From the NCBI RefSeq assembly GCF_000427405.1, contig NZ_KE386491.1:4659333-4723332 (forward strand): a stretch of DNA of 64,000 nucleotides, read 5' to 3'. The notes beneath the pieces are model-generated. The model had not been told where the DNA came from. It searched no databases and saw only the letters and a list, made by a program, of their open reading frames with translations. Shown here piece by piece: positions 55,762 to 64,000 of the stretch. The translations under genes were made by a program, and so were the position numbers. Numbering within the stretch: position 1 is the first letter of the stretch; every line of letters starts with the position of its first letter. Origin of the DNA: Flectobacillus major DSM 103. Lineage in GTDB: Bacteria > Bacteroidota > Bacteroidia > Cytophagales > Spirosomataceae.

Positions 55762-56904
55762 TTAAAATGGAATAATTAATTTGTAATGTGCACTCTTCCC
55801 CACCGTAAATCGTTCAATAAATCCCTTGTCATCTAGCTCCTTGAGCCTATCCTCAACTATCCTCGAACCACAATCAAAAGCCTCCGTAATCAACTCAATC
55901 AACTCTTTTTTACTTTTGGGTTCCTTCATATTATCTGTAAGCCAATTTTGAATGTCTGCTATCTGTGCCTTACTTTTCTTCATGGCTAGCTTTTCATTAA
56001 TAAAGTCACTGCTAGCAAGGACTAACCCTTTTGTTTCTTCTGAATACTGTACGTAAATTGGGTCTAATCTCTTAGTATTTCTTGAGTGTAAGAACTTTAA
56101 ACGTATCAAGTCTGTATCGTTTCCTTGATTATCCTTTTCAAAGCCTATCTGTATAACTTGTGAAGCCTTATTATTTAATTCCGTACCAAGGTGTCCACGA
56201 CCTTTGTCGTTACCTGCTGAAGGATTTTCATGAATTACACAAAGAAAAGTAACATTATAGGTGTTAATGGTTTCATTGAGCATATCAACAAGTCTAAGGC
56301 TTTCTCTTACATCATTAAAGTTCTCAACGCAGTCAGTCACGACATCGAACACAATGAAGAGATTATATATATCATATCGTGTTCTAAACCTTTTGATATA
56401 CTCATTTAACGTATCAAACCTTTCACTTCGAGGAATATCAATTAACGATATGTAATCTAAATTTTCGGGTTTATCTTCTATCGAATAGCCTGAAAGTAGC
56501 TTGATTTTTTGAATAGCATAAGGAAATTGGTCATTGATATTACGTTCTGTATCGACATATAGCACAACTGATTTCTGCATTGCATTTCGTTTCATGCCTA
56601 GAAACCGATGACTTGATTGTGTAATATCTCTTTGCAACATCAATCCACAAAAAATCTCCGTTAACCTTGATTTGTGTACACCCTTTTTACCTTGAATAAT
56701 ATTTATCGTGTTAGGAAAAATAATACCTGTTTCATTATACGTAATGATGGGAGAACTAAATGCAATCGTTTTACAGCTATTAGATTGTATCTTTTCCTGT
56801 GTTGCCAGAATCTTTGCAAGGTTATCTTTTTCATAAACTACTCCGCTAATCTGTTCAGGATTGAGGCATTGCTTATATTTATCAATATTCATTATTTTCT
56901 TCAT
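55762..56904 (-). CDS. RecA-like AAA replication protein (RepA/DnaB-type)
   Basis: 380 aa. Walker A in IIQGKKGVHKSRLTE (GKKGVHKS), Walker B in YNLFIVFDVVTD, and a RecA-fold core with VLYVDTERN and HENPSAGNDKGRGHLGTELNNKA. The C-terminal ~60 residues look like a winged helix (LKELDDKGFIERFTV). This is an AAA_25/RepA-type helicase found in mobile elements. It takes the place of the primase-helicase of island 1 and is not homologous to it. Confidence 0.75.
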   Translation of the reverse strand: MKKIMNIDKYKQCLNPEQISGVVYEKDNLAKILATQEKIQSNSCKTIAFSSPIITYNETGIIFPNTINIIQGKKGVHKSRLTEIFCGLMLQRDITQSSHRFLGMKRNAMQKSVVLYVDTERNINDQFPYAIQKIKLLSGYSIEDKPENLDYISLIDIPRSERFDTLNEYIKRFRTRYDIYNLFIVFDVVTDCVENFNDVRESLRLVDMLNETINTYNVTFLCVIHENPSAGNDKGRGHLGTELNNKASQVIQIGFEKDNQGNDTDLIRLKFLHSRNTKRLDPIYVQYSEETKGLVLASSDFINEKLAMKKSKAQIADIQNWLTDNMKEPKSKKELIELITEAFDCGSRIVEDRLKELDDKGFIERFTVGKSAHYKLIIPF

Positions 56905-57300
56905 TTAGGGTTGTAAAACATCGACTTAGAAGTAGATTAATGACATTATCTTGTAAATCATTACGCTCCTTTAATTCCTGATTTTGAAGTAGTAGCACTT
57001 GTTTTTCACACGTTAGTTTCGATAAAAGTGAAGCGATTTGTGCCGTTTCTTCAAGATACGTCCTCTTTAGAAGTTGTACCATATCCAATAGACCAATGAT
57101 TTGATTGATTTCTGTCTCTAAATTTTTAATTCTCACAGAAACATCTTCCTTCATTTCATCAAAAAGCATTTTTCTTAGCTTTTCCAGATATTTACATTTA
57201 GCATCAAGTAGTTTTCTACATGAAAAAAGCTTTGAGCAAATGCTTCCTCCCAATACAAAACAAAAGCTTTAGTATCGGCTTGTTTATGAGGATTATTCAT
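56882..57300 (-). CDS. coiled-coil hypothetical protein (frameshifted in a T6 run)
   Basis: The ATG (last base 57300) overlaps the HTH gene's stop as ATGA, and the frame reads MNNPHKQADTKAFVLYWEEA before breaking in the A/T run at 57223-57228. With one base added, the frame joins the long downstream helix (KCKYLEKLRKMLFDEMKED and INQIIGLLDMVQLLK), giving ~139 aa. Without it, translation would have to use a TTG. The overlap is good evidence for the upstream start. The protein is a coiled coil with unknown function, read before Rep. Confidence 0.6.
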
Positions 57301-57638
57301 CGTAAGCCTCCTTTCTTACCAAAACCTTCTTCTTCGATTTCCTTTCGAGTTTTCTTTTTACCAGACTCGACCCACTGAATAAGGTCTGCTTTGAAGAAAA
57401 GAATCTTCTTACCAATTTTTTGAAAAGGAATCTTCCTAGCGGAAGTAAATTGATACAGTGTTGATTTCGGAATATTTAAAAATGAAGAAGCTTCATCTAT
57501 CGACAAAGGCTTGTCGACTGTTCCTAAAGATTTTGGTGTTTGCTCAGCAATGACTTGGCGAACGGAATGCTGAATTAGTGATACTAATTCTTCTGGAGTT
57601 ACTAAGATTAATTTGGATGATATTTCCATTTGTGTCAT
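57297..57638 (-). CDS. excisionase-family HTH protein (second element)
   Basis: 113 aa. KPLSIDEASSFLNIPKSTLYQ is the recognition helix-turn-helix and KIGKKILFFKADLIQWVE is the wing. This is the standard HTH_17/excisionase form, and the basic tail (KKKTRKEIEEE) is common in these proteins. It starts the replication operon, in the same place as the HTH gene of island 1. Confidence 0.8.
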   Translation of the reverse strand: MTQMEISSKLILVTPEELVSLIQHSVRQVIAEQTPKSLGTVDKPLSIDEASSFLNIPKSTLYQFTSARKIPFQKIGKKILFFKADLIQWVESGKKKTRKEIEEEGFGKKGGLR

Positions 57639-57768
57639 CTACTCAGGGGGATTGTTCGTTGTCCCTTTCGATGACACAAAGTTTTATTGGTTTTTTGTGG
57701 TTGTTTATAGAGTTGTAGGGCTACTTTCTAAAGTTGTAACCCCCTAAGTCACTCTATCTAACTGTTTA

Positions 57769-58782
57769 TCAATACATTAATCTTTTCAGAATTTTTTGGG
57801 TTACAACTTTGTCGGAATCTTCATATTCCTTCAAATTCATCTTTACTTTTAAGTTTTGTTTGCTATAGCCAGTAAGTACTTGAATAGCTTTATAGATATT
57901 TTCTTTAGACTGATAACTCTCATCCTTAAAAATCACCCTTTCTTTTCTCAGCAAATTAAACAGTAGCGCTGTTTGAGTTAGAGAAAGACTTGTGATATTA
58001 TCACCTGCAATTCGTTCCTTAATTTTCGGCAATACAATTTCAACTTTTTTCCCATCCTTTTCATCCTCATCTTGTGTGGCTCCAATTAATTGGTATTCAG
58101 ATTGAGGTATTAACTTCAAATACTCCTGTCTTAAAATATGATTTAACTTAATTGCATAGTAAATAGAGAATATATCGCTGACAATCTTAATAATAATTTG
58201 AGCAACTGGTACTTCTCCTCTTTTCACACGCATGAATCTATTAAAAAGCTCATGAAGCCTTGGTCGAGAAACAATAAAGTTTCTCACTTTTTGGGGAGTC
58301 AAATTTTCGAATACATCAAAAGAAGGAAATGTATCAGGTATTTCGTTGACTAATGATAGATAAAACTTATCCGTTTCATTTAATTCTATCCATCTTGAGG
58401 TATTCTCAAATCCAAATCTAAGTTTATCAAGTTTCATTATAAGTCCCCCAAAAGTCTCATCACCTAACTCTTCAAGTATATCGAAATACTCATGTTCACT
58501 AAAAAGAATCTCATGTTCATCAAGCTTTGATTCGATAAACTTTTTCTTTTGCTCGATAGTAACACAACGCTCCAATCTTCTAATTAATTGATTTTTATCT
58601 TGCTCAAACCATAACTCTTGTAACTTGAATTCAGCCTTGAAAAAAACTTGAAAGAACTCGATTAATTTGATAGATGCTAATGTATCTATAGCCTGCTCTG
58701 GAGAGGCTACCCCTTCAAACTTATTAGTAAAGTACGACTGTACATATTCTGCATCAAATACCTTTGCAATTTGTGTAATCAT
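57769..58782 (-). CDS. hypothetical protein next to reverse transcriptase
   Basis: 337 aa, predicted helical, with no catalytic motif that I recognise. The C-terminal ~80 residues (SLTQTALLFNLLRKERV, QVLTGYSKQNLKVK) resemble sequences in Bacteroidota mobile-element regulators, but I cannot name a family. It is 26 bases downstream of the RT gene on the same strand and is probably its partner. It could be an RT accessory, a toxin or an effector; nothing separates these. Confidence 0.6.
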   Translation of the reverse strand: MITQIAKVFDAEYVQSYFTNKFEGVASPEQAIDTLASIKLIEFFQVFFKAEFKLQELWFEQDKNQLIRRLERCVTIEQKKKFIESKLDEHEILFSEHEYFDILEELGDETFGGLIMKLDKLRFGFENTSRWIELNETDKFYLSLVNEIPDTFPSFDVFENLTPQKVRNFIVSRPRLHELFNRFMRVKRGEVPVAQIIIKIVSDIFSIYYAIKLNHILRQEYLKLIPQSEYQLIGATQDEDEKDGKKVEIVLPKIKERIAGDNITSLSLTQTALLFNLLRKERVIFKDESYQSKENIYKAIQVLTGYSKQNLKVKMNLKEYEDSDKVVTQKILKRLMY

Positions 58783-58808
58783 TTTTCTTCTTTATTTGGT
58801 CGATATTT

Positions 58809-60398
58809 TTAGTACTTCAAATGTCTTGACATAGCTAGATTAAAAAGGGGTCTATGCTTGCGAATTTGATTCTTGATGGCATCTTCTCCCATTATCTTGC
58901 TTGCTCTTCTGATATATGATAGATAATTACTCCGAAAATCCTTTTCTTTTTCAACCGATTCTATTCTATACTCACCAACCTCATTCACTTTAAGCGTTTT
59001 GAAGCGTCTTTTAATAATAGTTTTATTAAGGTTTGTATTGATATATAGCTTGTATAATCGTTTCCTAAAAACAACGGGATTCCTTCCTTCGTTCTCTGCG
59101 ATTTTAATGGCTAATCTACTCTTCCTTTTCACTGTTGAAATCATTCTTCTATAAAATTTAGCCAGATTAGTTGATTTTATAAGTGTTTGATTTCCGTAAA
59201 ATTCAAAACCTAAATAAACAAATGGAGCTTCCATTGTACAGACATGCTTTGATAATTTGATGGCAGTAAGACGTGGGGCTTGTTTCCCAAAGGCTCTGTG
59301 AGTGAACAAAAACTTTTCGGTTTTTTCAGTGCTAATTTTAACCAAACTATCTTTGATTGATTCAGTTACAAAATGTTCAATCTCATCTACATTTTCTTTT
59401 TTACATATCACTACAATGTCATCAGAATACCGTCTGTAATAGCCACCTAACTCTCTGGTTACTTTTTGTAAGACTAATTTATCAAACTCAAGAAGATATA
59501 AATTTGCTAAAATTGCACTAATGGGTAATCCTTGAGGAATCCCTGTTGGAGTGTTATCTTCACCTTTTCTAAATGGGAAACGATGAAGTCTAATTTCCTT
59601 ATTCTTTACCTTATTTCTAAATTCTTCTGGAGATTCAAAAAAGGCATTAAAACCTTGTTTATTCCTAATCTTTGCCAGCTTTTTTTCATCAAAAGGAGCT
59701 TTTCGCCCTCCCGAATTATTACGGATACGGAGGTCATCTAACATGATGTAAGAAAATCGAGTCGAGGCTTTAAAGACGTTGTAATGGTCTTTAGGAAGTG
59801 TAGTTTCATTAATTAATTTAGCCCAAGCTTCTTTTAGTTTTACATGATTAAGACTTGAAAAAAAACTTTTTATATCAAAGGTTAAAACCATACAATCTTC
59901 ATTCTTACTTCGTGTTTTTATTTCTTCAAAAACTTCATGAGCAAAGTGAATAGTACTTTTATGCTTACTATCTTTTTCTTCTGAAATCTTAATTTTTCGA
60001 TATGCCAAAACACATTTTGAAAGCTCTTCATCTTTGGCTAACTCTTCCTCATATTTATCTTGTAATAAATGTGCATAATAACCAAAAATTAGTGCATCCA
60101 TGTGGGTTGCGTAGTGCAATGGGCGGCTTTTGATATGCTTTTGATACTTACCCTTGCTATCCTGATAGCTATGACATTTTTCCTTTTGTCGTTGGTCTAA
60201 TACCGTTAGTTCAGGATTGGGCTTATATCTCCTTTCATCTATAGATGCATGGATAAGGGGAAAGAAAGCATACTTTGCAATATAGCTAGGATTACAAATT
60301 TTTGATAGGAGCTTTTGGGTATTACTATGTACATCTATTTGACGTGTAATATGTAAATATCCTCTGTTTTTAAGCCAATCGGGAGTTTTTATTCGCAT
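58809..60398 (-). CDS. reverse transcriptase, not of retron or group II intron type
   Basis: 529 aa. An N-terminal helical region precedes the RT: motif A LTFDIKSFFSS (Asp175), motif B PTGIPQGLPISAILANLYL (~284-302), motif C RRYSDDIVVIC (YSDD at 324-327), and motif D EKTEKFLF. There is a ~60-residue insertion between A and B. No maturase X/HNH domain follows, and no msr/msd structure or variable repeat is obvious. This fits the diverse UG/Abi (DRT) defence RTs, but the subclass is not assigned. The downstream helical protein and upstream structured region are candidates for partners. Confidence 0.85.
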   Translation of the reverse strand: MRIKTPDWLKNRGYLHITRQIDVHSNTQKLLSKICNPSYIAKYAFFPLIHASIDERRYKPNPELTVLDQRQKEKCHSYQDSKGKYQKHIKSRPLHYATHMDALIFGYYAHLLQDKYEEELAKDEELSKCVLAYRKIKISEEKDSKHKSTIHFAHEVFEEIKTRSKNEDCMVLTFDIKSFFSSLNHVKLKEAWAKLINETTLPKDHYNVFKASTRFSYIMLDDLRIRNNSGGRKAPFDEKKLAKIRNKQGFNAFFESPEEFRNKVKNKEIRLHRFPFRKGEDNTPTGIPQGLPISAILANLYLLEFDKLVLQKVTRELGGYYRRYSDDIVVICKKENVDEIEHFVTESIKDSLVKISTEKTEKFLFTHRAFGKQAPRLTAIKLSKHVCTMEAPFVYLGFEFYGNQTLIKSTNLAKFYRRMISTVKRKSRLAIKIAENEGRNPVVFRKRLYKLYINTNLNKTIIKRRFKTLKVNEVGEYRIESVEKEKDFRSNYLSYIRRASKIMGEDAIKNQIRKHRPLFNLAMSRHLKY

Positions 60399-60762
60399 CT
60401 TATAGATAGGGTATTACTAATAGAAAATTAAACCTTAATAGTTAACAAGAGAGGTGTAACAGATAATTTTCAGACATAACACTCCGAAGAGTAAGACCAG
60501 TACCCAAATTCTTGAGTCACACTAAATGTCAATATGATTATAAATTCTCTTAATCTTATCATATTTGTACAAGGGTTAGATATACTACCCTCCCTACAAA
60601 TAGGAATGAATGTAAAATTTAATACTAATCCATTTCCTGCATAATCTACATATACAGTGAGTTTAAACTACATTAGATAGCTTAATCTTTATAGTCCATT
60701 CCAGTTGTCTGAATCTTTCAAGTTTTCCTATCAAGGCTTGTGCAAATATACATATTTTCAGT
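60399..60762. other. 364-base divergent intergenic region, possible RT-associated RNA
   Basis: No ORF is visible. Small hairpins occur: ACTC-CGAA-GAGT at 60481-60492 and AGGGT...ACCCT near 60572-60591. A GTTTAAAC palindrome is at 60661. Several defence RTs use a structured RNA placed upstream of the gene, so a non-coding RNA is possible. This is only a position argument. Confidence 0.3.
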
Positions 60763-61968
60763 ATGTTTGTGCACAACTTATACTACCTTATGGAACACCT
60801 TTTCAATCTCGGTGACATTGTTGCCCTAAAGTCACACCCTTATACTTCTGAACTACAAAATATCCTTATTTCAGGAGAACCTCAACTTGTTTCGCCGTTA
60901 ATGATAATTGTCGAAATTATTAAAGATTCTCAAGATGTATTTGATGAATTTACAGGAGTCAACCTTCAATTGAAGGGTAAAACGGCTAACTGTAAATGTG
61001 TTTGGTATTCATCTAAATCAGCACAATTTGAGGAAGCATGGCTCTCCTCAAAGCTTTTAAAATTAGTAAAACGAAGAGGTAAAGCTATTGCAAAAAGCGA
61101 TGTCATTGATTCAATAGTAACGCTTTCTACTGCACAAATGGAATTGGCAAAAGTAAAAAGCTCTCTAAATATTGAAAATGAAAATAAAAGAACTAATCTT
61201 AACCCACTTCTAAGTTTTGTTAGTCCGTTGATGCAAGTTATCGGTGTTCCTAAAAATGATAAAAAAGAAGCTTTGTATGACGTTAAAACAGGAAATAAGA
61301 AAAGAGAAATTTCTAAGCAATTGGTAAAATGTAAATGGTTCAATCCTGCTTCAGATAAAATGTCTGAAGTATTGATACCCATTGAAGCCCTTAGTATAGT
61401 TCCCTCTATCAGCGAAGCTATGCTTAATGAGTATGCCAAATATGCTAGAAGTAAGCAACATCTCACATTAACAATCGAAGGTAGTTCATATCAAACAATA
61501 TTTTTACCACAAAAAATTAAATGTTCACATGGTATCTATTTTATTGTTGGATATGACTATATCAAAAATAAAACCCGTGAATTTCCTATTTTGAAACTTA
61601 GTAATATTACTCTAGTTAGTCCATTTGTAGTACAAGCTCCCAATTTTAAAGATACTGAGCTGAATACATTGGGATTTGAGGAGCAAAACAAAAGGGTTAT
61701 TACAAAGGGAATACAAGAGAAAAAATATTTAAGAATTCGATACAAGGATAAGAACAATAACTTAACAATACGTACTATCAAAAATTACGAAATAAAAGAA
61801 ATCCCTCCGCTAGGAACTCTCACTAATGTTAAACCAATAGAGTATTTAACTGGTTTTTGTGAGTTAAGAAAAGATGAAAGACATTTCCAACTTGAAAGAA
61901 TACAATCAGTAGAAATCTTAAATATTAGCTATCCAACACCTGATAATAACCAGAATGAACAACTCTAA
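60763..61968 (+). CDS. WYL-domain protein with N-terminal YodC-like domain
   Basis: 401 aa. N-terminal ~85 residues: FNLGDIVALKSHPYT ... CVWYSSKSAQFEEAWL, resembling a YodC-type (DUF2158) small domain. The C-terminal ~100 residues are WYL-like: KKYLRIRYKDKNNNLTIRTIKNYEI and GFCELRKDERHFQLERIQS. WYL proteins often act as ligand-sensing regulators of phage defence genes. It is transcribed divergently from the RT and may regulate it. Confidence 0.72.
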   Translation: MFVHNLYYLMEHLFNLGDIVALKSHPYTSELQNILISGEPQLVSPLMIIVEIIKDSQDVFDEFTGVNLQLKGKTANCKCVWYSSKSAQFEEAWLSSKLLKLVKRRGKAIAKSDVIDSIVTLSTAQMELAKVKSSLNIENENKRTNLNPLLSFVSPLMQVIGVPKNDKKEALYDVKTGNKKREISKQLVKCKWFNPASDKMSEVLIPIEALSIVPSISEAMLNEYAKYARSKQHLTLTIEGSSYQTIFLPQKIKCSHGIYFIVGYDYIKNKTREFPILKLSNITLVSPFVVQAPNFKDTELNTLGFEEQNKRVITKGIQEKKYLRIRYKDKNNNLTIRTIKNYEIKEIPPLGTLTNVKPIEYLTGFCELRKDERHFQLERIQSVEILNISYPTPDNNQNEQL

Positions 61969-62028
61969 TCTAATTTTGTAATTCTACCTTGTATCTCATA
62001 ACTTAGTAGGATTACAAAATTTATCTAT

Positions 62029-63123
62029 TTACTTCTTCATATCTTCTTCAATCAACCGTTTTAGTTCATCCACTTTAGGAAGCTCAATTAGGTATTTTGA
62101 TACAAATATTTCATTATCTAACCCACCAATAGTATATTCTACAAATGTATCATTTTTGTTTGCACATAAGATGATGCCAATAGGAGGATTGTCGTATTCT
62201 CCCATTTCATTATTTTTATAGTAGTTCAAATAAAAATTCATTTGCCCACCATCCGCATGACTGAATTTTCCTACTTTCAAATCTACCAAAATATGACATC
62301 GTAGGATACGGTGATAAAAAACTAGGTCGATGTAATAATGTTCATTATCAAAAGTGATGCGTTTTTGTCGTGCTTCAAAACAGAAACCTCTTCCCATTTC
62401 AATCAAAAAATCTTGTAAATGGTTAATAATAGCTGTTTCCAACTGATTCTCAGAAATCTTTTTAGATTGATTTAACCCCATAAACTCTAAAATAAATGGG
62501 CTTCTGATTAAATCTCCTGCTGTCTCTGTCTTGGGATTTTTATGACTTTCAATCATACCTCTTTTATCTGACGACAATCCCGTTCTTTCAAACAGAAGAG
62601 TATTGATTGCTCTTTCGAGGGTTCTAACTGACCATGAGTTTTGAATAACTTGTACTTCGTAAAAGCGTCTTTTAATATCAGAATCTAACTGAATTAGTGC
62701 TACAAAATGAGAAAAGCTCAAGTGGGAAAGTAACGTTTCTGGAGGATAAGACTCTATGGACTCCAATTGTCCAGACAGTGTCTGGACAATTGGAGGAGTG
62801 AATTGAATAGGAGAGTTTTCTAATTGTGTAGATAATATCTGTACAATTTGTGGATAGGTCTGGTAAAAACTTTTAAACATCAGCAAGTTACTTCTTGAAA
62901 ACCCTTTAATATGCTTCATTTTTTTCACTAATGTCGGAACAGTTTTATTGCCGTAAATAGCCCTATCTTGACCTCTCTGTTCAAATTCTACCAGATAATA
63001 GCCAATTAACCAATTCCGAAGACTAAGATTTAAGTCAATTTGCTTACTAGCACGTAATTGAAAGTAATTATGGGTGTTTTCTATATTGAGAACCAGTTGT
63101 TCAAAATCAATTATATTCATCAT
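62029..63123 (-). CDS. DUF1016 / YhcG-family PD-(D/E)xK nuclease
   Basis: 364 aa. N-terminal DUF1016_N domain (LNLSLRNWLIGYYLVEFEQ, IKGFSRSNLLMFKSFYQTYP), an internal linker with repeated IVQxLSxQLE units, and a C-terminal PD-(D/E)xK core (HYYIDLVFYHRILRCHILVDLKVG). Members are found in defence and mobile elements. The linker DNA contains a 17-bp perfect palindrome. Its start is 1 base from the integrase stop, so the two are coupled. Confidence 0.85.
   Translation of the reverse strand: MMNIIDFEQLVLNIENTHNYFQLRASKQIDLNLSLRNWLIGYYLVEFEQRGQDRAIYGNKTVPTLVKKMKHIKGFSRSNLLMFKSFYQTYPQIVQILSTQLENSPIQFTPPIVQTLSGQLESIESYPPETLLSHLSFSHFVALIQLDSDIKRRFYEVQVIQNSWSVRTLERAINTLLFERTGLSSDKRGMIESHKNPKTETAGDLIRSPFILEFMGLNQSKKISENQLETAIINHLQDFLIEMGRGFCFEARQKRITFDNEHYYIDLVFYHRILRCHILVDLKVGKFSHADGGQMNFYLNYYKNNEMGEYDNPPIGIILCANKNDTFVEYTIGGLDNEIFVSKYLIELPKVDELKRLIEEDMKK
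62761..62795. repeat. 17-bp perfect palindrome inside the DUF1016 gene
   Basis: CTCCAATTGTCCAGACA and its exact reverse complement are separated by one G. It encodes the VQTLSGQLESIES linker. Such a long stem within a coding region is unusual. Confidence 0.8.
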
Positions 63124-63124
63124 G

Positions 63125-64000
63125 TTACAGTAAATTTAAAGTAGCCTCATACAGCTCGTCATTTTCGAATGAATCGAGGTAAACCTTTGTCACTTTCTCT
63201 GATTCATGCCCCATCAGTTCACTAATTTTACTAATTTCGACCCCGCTTCTCTTCAAAACCGTTGCGAACGTGTGTCTCGCTACGTAGGTTGTTAAGTTAG
63301 CTTCAATTCCTGCCATTTCTGCTAGCACTTTCAAATCTTGGTTTATCTGCTTTGTGACTTTCTTAATACGATTAGTAATTTGAGGAATTGTTTTATGTTT
63401 CGACTTATCAAGATACGGGAATATATAGTCTCCTAAGCTATATTTTTGATAGTATGCGAGTATTTCTTTAGCGGGTGGTAAGAGTTGCACCACTTGACGT
63501 TGGTGTGTTTTGTTTCGCTCGTACTCCATCAAACCATCTGGGGATATATTCGTCCACTCAAGTTCGATAATGTCACTAATGTTGATTCCAGAACAATAAT
63601 AGCTAAAAAGAAAAGTGTTTTGAGAATCATAAAGTCTAGTTCCTTTTTCAATTTTGAGAGAAGCTATTTTAACAATATCCTCTTTTTTAATAGCTCTTTT
63701 CTGCGTTTTAGTGTTGAATTTAGAGATTTTGTAATCAACAAAAGGGTCTGCTTCCTTCTTGGCAAAATCTTCTACCACTGCTCTATTGTACAAGGCTCTC
63801 AAAGTACGAAAGTGTACACTCATAGAAACCTCAGAAACACCTCTTTCTCTGAAATCTTGCTCAAACCTTCGCAAAAAGAACCGTCCAATTCGGAAAAAGT
63901 GAAGTCTTTTTGATTTCTAAAACGCTCAAGTACTTTCTTTAAATTTTTATGAACGTTTGCATTGCCTACCTTATCCGCTTTCATCAGGTCAGTTATTACC
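63125..64000 (-). pseudogene. tyrosine recombinase of second element (frameshifted, 5' end outside window)
   Basis: The SAM-like domain runs in one frame from the window edge (NVHKNLKKVLERFRNQK) and breaks at the A5 run 63873-63877, where one base is missing. The other frame continues RRFEQDFRERGVSEVSM into the catalytic domain. Catalytic motifs: YVARHTFATVLKRSG (box II, Tyr for His), MGHESEKVTKVYLDSF (His and Tyr). The first Arg site reads YCSGINISDI, with no Arg at the usual place. It overlaps or abuts the DUF1016 gene. Confidence 0.75.

Larger units (their letters stand above)
47322..64000. mobile_element. probable second accessory element, reverse orientation, right end outside window
   Basis: Read on the minus strand from 64 kb, it has integrase, DUF1016, RT unit, HTH, Rep, small HTH, repeat region, RHH-like and TM protein. 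That is the backbone order of island 1, with cargo (VWA, kinase-RT, PP2C, PLD) again beyond the TM gene. The ends are not visible: no second tRNA fragment was found, and the left limit near 47.3 kb is a guess. Confidence 0.5.

Noticed and set aside
58809..60398. Group II intron or retron
   Set aside because: No maturase or HNH region after the RT, no domain V-like hairpin near the ends, and no msr/msd inverted repeats seen by eye.
58809..60398. Diversity-generating retroelement
   Set aside because: No adenine-variable repeat pair or C-type lectin target gene found nearby.

Overview
The sequence looks like a Bacteroidota chromosome, most plausibly a Cytophagales-type genus. Supporting signs are a DUF5686 protein, a TonB receptor with a carboxypeptidase-regulatory domain next to a lipoprotein, TAnnTTTG-type promoters, little Shine-Dalgarno signal, and a thiS-thiC-thiE-thiG-thiH operon behind a TPP riboswitch. 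The genus is an inference.

Bases 1-26.2 kb are ordinary chromosome with one small accessory locus. An AraC regulator and an aldo/keto reductase come first. Next is a double-glycine peptide export locus on the minus strand (1.7-8.5 kb): HlyD-type adaptor, C39-peptidase ABC exporter, YbaB-like protein, DUF5686 protein, two short GG-leader peptides of 43 and 46 aa, and a LuxR-type HTH protein. Then follow a D-lactate dehydrogenase, the thiamine operon (10.5-16.5 kb), a membrane LytTR regulator, a BamA-like barrel, a CPBP protease, a lipoprotein/TonB-receptor pair, and a TMTC-like membrane TPR gene broken by a stop codon.

At 26.18 kb a tRNA-Asp(GUC) is followed by a 21-kb integrated element. It is bounded by an exact 15-bp repeat of the tRNA 3' end (26240 and 47307). 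Its backbone is a tyrosine recombinase, an HTH/excisionase-like protein, a primase-helicase, a 12-copy iteron origin-like region, a small basic protein, an RHH-like coiled-coil protein and a single-TM protein. Its cargo is a defence island: hsdM-hsdS, a five-gene TIR/SLOG (Thoeris-like) cluster, an AbiEi/AbiEii pair with a palindromic operator, hsdR, and a frameshifted metallo-beta-lactamase-fold gene.

From 47.5 kb to the end is a second accessory region, probably a related element in the opposite orientation. It has the same backbone order (integrase ... HTH ... RecA-like Rep ... small HTH ... repeat region ... RHH-like ... TM protein) with unrelated replication proteins. Its most striking cargo (47.5-54.5 kb) is a TerY-P-like phosphosignalling set: VWA protein, an 838-aa fusion of a Ser/Thr kinase to a reverse transcriptase, a small membrane protein, an HExxH metalloprotease, a PP2C phosphatase, and a PLD nuclease with a J-like HPD motif. 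A second, separate reverse transcriptase with an unknown 337-aa partner and a divergent WYL-domain protein lies at 57.8-62 kb, followed by a DUF1016 nuclease and a truncated, frameshifted integrase.

Four genes carry apparent one-base deletions in A/T runs and one has an in-frame stop. This pattern could be sequencing error as easily as gene decay. Family calls rest on motifs read by eye; no searches were run.
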